Shown: positions 59,455-64,000 of the stretch, in pieces
How the letters are laid out: each line of letters starts with the position of its first letter
Numbering within the stretch: the stretch's first letter is position 1
From: Acidimicrobiales bacterium
GTDB lineage: Bacteria; Actinomycetota; Acidimicrobiia; Acidimicrobiales; SZUA-35
Assembly (NCBI GenBank): GCA_024638815.1
Contig: JAHEJM010000001.1
Span: 102,190 to 166,189 of the forward strand
Direction: 5' to 3'
DNA: 64,000 nt
Program-made: the position numbers and the translations under genes
The notes under the pieces: generated by a model
Told to the model about the DNA's origin: nothing
What the model saw: the letters and a program-made list of their open reading frames with translations, nothing else
Database searches by the model: none

Positions 59455-60492
59455 GTGAAAGCCGCAGTGCTCCGCAAGGCCCGCATGGTCGAGATCGTCG
59501 ACGTCGACGAGCCCCGGGCCGCCGCCGGTTCGGTGGTTGTTGCCATCGAAAGGTGCGGTATCGGCGGTCCCGACCTGGTTGCTTGGAGAACGGGAGAACT
59601 GCCGGCCCCCGCATGGTTCGGTCACGAATGGGTTGGTCGGGTGGTGGAGATCGGTCCCGCTTGTCCTCCCGAGCGATTCGAGGGGGAGAGGGTGGTTGGC
59701 GCCGTGCCCCCGCCCTGCGGCCGATGCCGCCGGTGTGTGGCCGGGATCGGCTCGATCTGCGAACTCGGGTTGTCCATCATCGTCGGGACCGATCGTTTGG
59801 CCGCCGACCACGGGGCCTTCGCCGAGCGAATACGGGTCGATGCGAGGCGGGTACATCGCCTACCGGAAGGCGTTGACGAGTCCGATGGCGCCCTGGCCGA
59901 ACCGGCGGCGGTGGCGGCTCACGCCGTGCGCCGGGCTCAGCCCTCGTTGGGTGATACGGTGGTGGTGATCGGTGCCGGCACCGTCGGGTTACTGGTGGCT
60001 GAGTTGGCTCGCCTGGCCGGGGCCAGTCGGGTGGCCGCCGTCGATCTCGAACCGGAGCGTCAGGAGCTGGCCTGCAGCCTTGGGGCCGACGCCGCATTCA
60101 CCCCCGGTCGTGATCTGGGCAAGTGGCTGGCCGGCCAGGGTCACGGCCTCGGCGCCGATGTGGTGTTCGAGTGCGCCGGAGCGTCCGACGCGCTGGCCAC
60201 GGCGGTGGGTGCGGTTCGTCCCGGAGGATCGGTGATCCTGGTCGGCTTCACCCCCGAGACGGCCACCATTTCCGCTCAGCAGCTGCTTCACCGGGAGATA
60301 ACGGTTCGGGGCTCCTTGGGATACTCGATCACCGACGTCCACCGGGCGCTCGATCTGATGGCCGACGAACGGTATCGGGTGTCGGCTCTCTACGACCGTC
60401 TCGTGGGGTTCGGCAAACTCGCCGAGGAGTTCGAGCGTCTCGATCGACGCCGGCCGGCCCGACCCAAGGTGCTGTTCCAACCCGGGGCCTGA
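59455..60492 (+). CDS. zinc-binding medium-chain alcohol dehydrogenase
   Basis: 345 residues. Catalytic zinc ligands: Cys34 in ERCGIGGPD and FGHEWVG (His-Glu). Structural zinc ligands: CGRCRRCVAGIGSIC. The cofactor motif is VVVIGAGTVGLLVAELARLAGA, followed by acidic DLEPE, which suggests NAD. This is a sorbitol/threonine dehydrogenase-like layout; substrate unknown. Confidence 0.92.
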   Translation: MKAAVLRKARMVEIVDVDEPRAAAGSVVVAIERCGIGGPDLVAWRTGELPAPAWFGHEWVGRVVEIGPACPPERFEGERVVGAVPPPCGRCRRCVAGIGSICELGLSIIVGTDRLAADHGAFAERIRVDARRVHRLPEGVDESDGALAEPAAVAAHAVRRAQPSLGDTVVVIGAGTVGLLVAELARLAGASRVAAVDLEPERQELACSLGADAAFTPGRDLGKWLAGQGHGLGADVVFECAGASDALATAVGAVRPGGSVILVGFTPETATISAQQLLHREITVRGSLGYSITDVHRALDLMADERYRVSALYDRLVGFGKLAEEFERLDRRRPARPKVLFQPGA

Positions 60493-60570
60493 GGAGCGAC
60501 GAGTCCGAGCACCGGTCCGGTCCGCCGGGTGTCCGGGCCACCTCAGACTGGTCCGGGAGCCCCGGCCCAA

Positions 60571-61983
60571 TCAGACTGCGTCGGCTGTGACGGCCAGGTC
60601 GTTCAGGAAGCTCTCGACCCAGAACGACACGTCGGTGGACTTGACGACCTCCCGCAGTGCCCGCAGCCGGGTGCGCTGCTCCTCGGGCGACATGTTGACG
60701 GCCTCGGCGACCGCTGCCTTGACTCCGTCGATGTCGTAGGGATTGACGGTCAACGCATCCGAAAGCTGATGGGCGGCTCCGGCGAACTCGGAGAGCACCA
60801 TCGCCCCCGACTCCTCGTAACGGGCGGCCACATACTCTTTGGCCACGAGGTTCATGCCGTCGGCGAACGGAGTGACAAGCATGACGTCGGCAGCCCGATA
60901 CAACGACATCAGTTCGTCGAAATCCTGGCTCTGGTGAATGTAGTGGACGACGGGAAAGCCGACCCGTCCATAATCGCCGTTGATCTCACTCACCAACTGC
61001 TCCACTCGGGCTCGTAGATCGGCGTAGGCGTCGACCTGGTCCCGGCTGGGTTCGGCCACTTGAACCATCGTCACCTGGGAGGGGTGGAGCACACCATCGG
61101 CCAGCAGCTCCTTGAATGCACGGAGGCGAACGTCGATTCCCTTCGTGTAGTCGAGGCGATCAACCCCCAGGAGGACGGTCCGGGGGTTGCCGAGCCCGGC
61201 CCGTAGGTCACGGCTCCGTTCCTCGATCTCGTGGCTACGGGCCGCGTTCTCATATCGACTGGCGTCAATGCCGATGGGATAGGCGCCGAGCCGGACCTCG
61301 CGGGCGTCGTGCTTGAGCCGGTGTTTGCCGTCCACGGTGGCCACCTTGAGGAAGGAAGCCACCCGCTGGAAGTTGGCGGCGCCCCTCGGTGTCTGGAATC
61401 CGATCAGGTCAGCCCCCAACATGCCCTCGGCCAGGCGCTCCCGCCACGGAAGCTGGGTGAACAACTCGGCCGGCGGGAACGGGATATGGAGGAAGAATCC
61501 GATGCGGAGATCGGGCCGGAGCCGGCGCAGGAAGCCCGGCACCATGTGGAGTTGGTAGTCCTGGATCCAGACCGTCGCTCCGGACTCGGCCACCTCGGCG
61601 GTGGCTTCGGCGAATCGCTTGTTCACCGTCCTGTAGCCGTCGAACCAGTGACGGTGAAACTCCACGGGTCCGACTTTGTCGTGATAGAGCGGCCACAGCG
61701 TGCCGTTGGACATGCCGTTGTAGTGGTTGTCGAGTTCATCCGCAGTGACGGGAACCGGTACCAGCTTCATGCCATCGACTGCAAACGGCTCGGTACTGTC
61801 GGTGCTGTCACTGCCGGCCCAGCCAACCCAGCAGCGGTCGGTACTCTCCTGCAGGGCTGGAGAAAGGGCGGACACCAGACCACCCGGGCTGGTGGCCCAC
61901 TCGGTGGAGCCGTCCTCGAGTTCGACCCGCCGAACCGGGAGGCGGTTGGCTACGACCACGAGCTGTGATTTCTGGGCGATCAC
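60571..61983 (-). CDS. otsA: alpha,alpha-trehalose-phosphate synthase OtsA
   Basis: GT20 enzyme joining UDP-glucose (or ADP/GDP-glucose) to glucose-6-phosphate. About 470 residues with the N-terminal VVVANRLPVRR..SPGGLVSAL, WIQDYQLHMVPGFLR, FFLHIPFPPAELF, GVDRLDYTKGI and VTPFADGMNLVAKEYVA. All sugar- and phosphate-site motifs are intact. Two GTG codons are adjacent (61986, 61983); the second lies 6 bases after TACGCT and is preferred. No otsB is in the window. It ties to galU and the glg genes through UDP/ADP-glucose. Confidence 0.96.
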   Translation of the reverse strand: MIAQKSQLVVVANRLPVRRVELEDGSTEWATSPGGLVSALSPALQESTDRCWVGWAGSDSTDSTEPFAVDGMKLVPVPVTADELDNHYNGMSNGTLWPLYHDKVGPVEFHRHWFDGYRTVNKRFAEATAEVAESGATVWIQDYQLHMVPGFLRRLRPDLRIGFFLHIPFPPAELFTQLPWRERLAEGMLGADLIGFQTPRGAANFQRVASFLKVATVDGKHRLKHDAREVRLGAYPIGIDASRYENAARSHEIEERSRDLRAGLGNPRTVLLGVDRLDYTKGIDVRLRAFKELLADGVLHPSQVTMVQVAEPSRDQVDAYADLRARVEQLVSEINGDYGRVGFPVVHYIHQSQDFDELMSLYRAADVMLVTPFADGMNLVAKEYVAARYEESGAMVLSEFAGAAHQLSDALTVNPYDIDGVKAAVAEAVNMSPEEQRTRLRALREVVKSTDVSFWVESFLNDLAVTADAV

Positions 61984-61989
61984 CACTTC

Positions 61990-61995
61990 AGCGTA
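61990..61995 (-). promoter_or_regulatory. -10 box (TACGCT) of otsA, leaderless type
   Basis: TACGCT on the minus strand, 6 bases, then GTG at 61983. Confidence 0.55.
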
Positions 61996-62122
61996 CTTCG
62001 AGCAGGCGGCAAACCTCGGACCGAACAGCGGTCATCTCTCGTGTCGGCCGGTTCCGCACCGGGTTCATCGCCGAGTGAGAGCACCGTCCGGATCCTCGTC
62101 CTTCGGCCCCGGACAGCACAGA

Positions 62123-63616
62123 TCACGAGATCATGGTGGTCGTCCCGTCCGGTGCGAGAGTCACGTCGCGGCCCACGGCCTCGGTCGCCATCATCTCGTG
62201 CAGCGTGTCGATGTCGGTCACCGAACCCCAGGTACGAGCGCCATCGGGAGTTCGCAACGCGCACGGACCGCGAGTCGGACCGTTGTGATCGTGCATCACG
62301 GTATAGGCCTCGATGTGAGCCGTTCCGGCATAGCCCTCGTCACACCGTCTCGGTGGGATCCGGTCGACGTCCGACTGTACGTTGTCCCAGTGGAATCGAT
62401 CGTCCGGTCCGGGAGAGGAGCCGAAGAGCCCCATGGCATGCTTTGTCAGGTAGCCGCCGTTGGCCGTGACCAGGCCCCGCCCGCCCGTCGTCCGCAGTCG
62501 GTCGACCATGGTGGCAATGGAGTGGCCGACGTAGTTGTTGAGCGGTCCTCCGGCGAACGTCAGACCGCCGGTCACGGTCAGATCCCGCTCGGGTCCCAGC
62601 CCCAGTTCGGTCGCCGCCACCTGGACCGCCGAGGGAAAGCAGGAATACAGATCGACGGTCAGCGCGTTGATCTCATCGTCGTTGATTCGACCCAGCTCGA
62701 ACAATCGCCGACCGGCGGCTCTGATGGCGGGTGAGGAGTGGAGATCACGGCGATGGGACACCGCAAGGGTGTCATCGGCCTCGGTACCGGCCTGGCAGAA
62801 AATCCATCGATCGGGCTCGACACCCCAACGTCTGGCCTGTCGGACCGAGCACACCACAACCGCACTGGCCATATCGACGTCCCAGTTCGAGTTCATGGCC
62901 TTGGTGTAGGGGAACCCGACCATGCGGTTGGTGGGCGTAGGGTCACGAATCTCCTTCTCGGTCAGCCGCTCCCGCCGCCAGCTGTAGGGGTTGTCGACGG
63001 CTACCCGGTTGAAACCGGTCCACAGCCGAGCCAGACGATCACGGTGTGCCGCCAACGACTCGCCGTTGCCCGCTCGAAGAGCCGACTCGAAAAGTGGATA
63101 AACCACGATTGGTTCATCGATGCCCCGTTGCTGCTCGAATGGGGTCGACAATGCCAGGTCGTCGCCCCACAACTCGGCCCGGGGGATGTGGTCGTCGCTG
63201 CTGGTCACCAGCTTCACCCCGACCCGGCGTAGGCGGCGTCGGGTCCATATCGCCTCTCCGCCGGTGAGAACAGCTGCATCGATGCTCCCGTCCTGGATTC
63301 GACCGCAGAGTCGGTTGAGGGCGATCTGCGGTGCCTGACCGCCCATCGAGGTGACGGCGGCGATCGCCGACGGCGCTCCGATGCGGTCGGCTACCAGCCG
63401 GCCGGGGTTCCGATAGCTCCAGGCGCCCTGCACGACGACGATCATGGCAAGGTCGGCGGCGCCGTGTCGTCCTTGGATGAAACCAGCGTCAACCAGCGCA
63501 TCCTCGACCGTCTCGGCCATCAGCAGGCCGGGCTCCAGTGACTGCATCGGGTCGGCCGGTTTCTGCGTGCGCTGGGCCACCCCGACGATTACCGGTGCGC
63601 AGGGATCGGGGCTCAT
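62123..63616 (-). CDS. thiolase-like acetyl-CoA acetyltransferase family protein
   Basis: 497 residues. Two thiolase-fold halves can be traced: the N-terminal VIVGVAQRTQKP.., DAALVDAGF-like helix and AAVTSMGGQAPQIALNRL, and a C-terminal GPLNNYVGHSIATMVDRLR..GLVTANGGYLTKHA. The nucleophile position reads SMGG in place of a Cys motif, so a classical thiolase reaction is doubtful; this resembles the SCP-x/acyltransferase-like subgroup. It is divergent from the last gene of the window. Confidence 0.85.
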   Translation of the reverse strand: MSPDPCAPVIVGVAQRTQKPADPMQSLEPGLLMAETVEDALVDAGFIQGRHGAADLAMIVVVQGAWSYRNPGRLVADRIGAPSAIAAVTSMGGQAPQIALNRLCGRIQDGSIDAAVLTGGEAIWTRRRLRRVGVKLVTSSDDHIPRAELWGDDLALSTPFEQQRGIDEPIVVYPLFESALRAGNGESLAAHRDRLARLWTGFNRVAVDNPYSWRRERLTEKEIRDPTPTNRMVGFPYTKAMNSNWDVDMASAVVVCSVRQARRWGVEPDRWIFCQAGTEADDTLAVSHRRDLHSSPAIRAAGRRLFELGRINDDEINALTVDLYSCFPSAVQVAATELGLGPERDLTVTGGLTFAGGPLNNYVGHSIATMVDRLRTTGGRGLVTANGGYLTKHAMGLFGSSPGPDDRFHWDNVQSDVDRIPPRRCDEGYAGTAHIEAYTVMHDHNGPTRGPCALRTPDGARTWGSVTDIDTLHEMMATEAVGRDVTLAPDGTTTMIS

Positions 63617-63744
63617 GGTTCGACCACGCTACCCAGCCGGCGTGCGAGGCCGAGAATCGGGCCGATGCGTCGGCGACAGAGACTGACCGACATGACCTCG
63701 GTCCGATATCGATCCCGACGCAAGGCCCGCTACGCTTGGACCCG

Positions 63745-64000
63745 GTGGAGAACAACAAGTCGAGTATCGGGCGGCCGAACGGGGTGAACCAACGCATCGG
63801 GCGGCGCATCGCCCTCTTCCTGTCCGGCTTTCTGGCTGCGGCGATCCTGCTGACCGGGCTCGGCGCCACCGCCTCCGCATCCACCGGCGCCGCGGTCGAC
63901 GGACTGGTGCCCGATGTGACCGCTGTGGTCGACGAATCGAGCGACGTCGACGATGAATGGCTGGCCGTGGCCCGGAACCGGCTCGAAGCCATCGACGGTG
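63745..64000 (+). CDS. exported protein, 3' end outside the window
   Basis: 85 codons from GTG 63745 to the window edge, still open. A basic N-terminus (RIGRRIALF), a hydrophobic segment (LSGFLAAAILLTGLGATA) and an ASA-type cleavage site make a signal peptide or anchor. The mature part starts acidic (VDESSDVDDEW). Too little is present to name the protein. TACGCT lies 8 bases before the GTG. Confidence 0.7.
   Translation, partial: MENNKSSIGRPNGVNQRIGRRIALFLSGFLAAAILLTGLGATASASTGAAVDGLVPDVTAVVDESSDVDDEWLAVARNRLEAIDG

Overview
The window is GC-rich DNA with densely packed genes, few Shine-Dalgarno sites and many starts where a TANNNT box sits 6-7 bases in front of the ATG or GTG. Together with a GlpR-like membrane protein beside galU and moeA, a class F sortase and a BTAD-type regulator, this points to an Actinomycetota chromosome, perhaps an Acidimicrobiia-like lineage (inference; there is no rRNA in the window).

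Layout. 1-6675: glycogen block, with glgB (cut by the window start) divergent from glgC, then glgX-glgA on the minus strand. 6707-13765: a quinone-oxidoreductase-like enzyme, dxs, divergent tldD-tldE, a RcpC/CpaB-like membrane protein and an FmdB-type zinc-ribbon protein. 14091-18988: galU-moeA-moaA-moaC-(GlpR-like), a molybdopterin cluster that also looks like the actinobacterial galU-glp-glpR cell-division locus. 19017-23210: tRNA-Ala(CGC), small secreted protein, shikimate kinase-like protein, an amidohydrolase pseudogene, a sugar-nucleotide epimerase and a WecG/TagA glycosyltransferase. 23284-30422: a membrane protein with a long acidic linker, a phosphoribosyltransferase, an M23 endopeptidase, a membrane-anchored molybdopterin oxidoreductase and, divergent from it, a thioredoxin-like lipoprotein whose redox motif is interrupted by an in-frame TGA. 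30572-44358: SDR, ferredoxin, ferredoxin reductase, NUDIX, pirin, M50-like protease, PEP-utiliser swivel protein, metallophosphoesterase, aminopeptidase N and small unknowns.

44355-46172 is an insertion hot spot: a 184-bp MITE-like element, a broken IS1380-family element and a diverged repeat unit, all joined at CTAG. Related 116-bp units lie in tandem at 55181-55413. 46260-64000: BTAD protein, beta-galactosidase, sortase F coupled to a pseudokinase/DUF4397 surface protein, a nuclease-like unknown, a sugar-ABC ATPase, an unassigned structured intergenic region, aroA, a zinc dehydrogenase, otsA, a thiolase-like protein and a truncated exported protein.

The strongest finding is the probable selenoprotein at 29679-30422. 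The TGA replaces the first cysteine of a thioredoxin CxxC motif (UPAC), coding continues in the same frame to the normal fold end, and a 7-bp hairpin with a G near the start of its loop lies within reach downstream. Themes that link the genes are carbon storage (glycogen, trehalose, sugar uptake), molybdenum-cofactor supply with one Mo enzyme in the window, and envelope work (sortase, M23, sugar transferases, GlpR).
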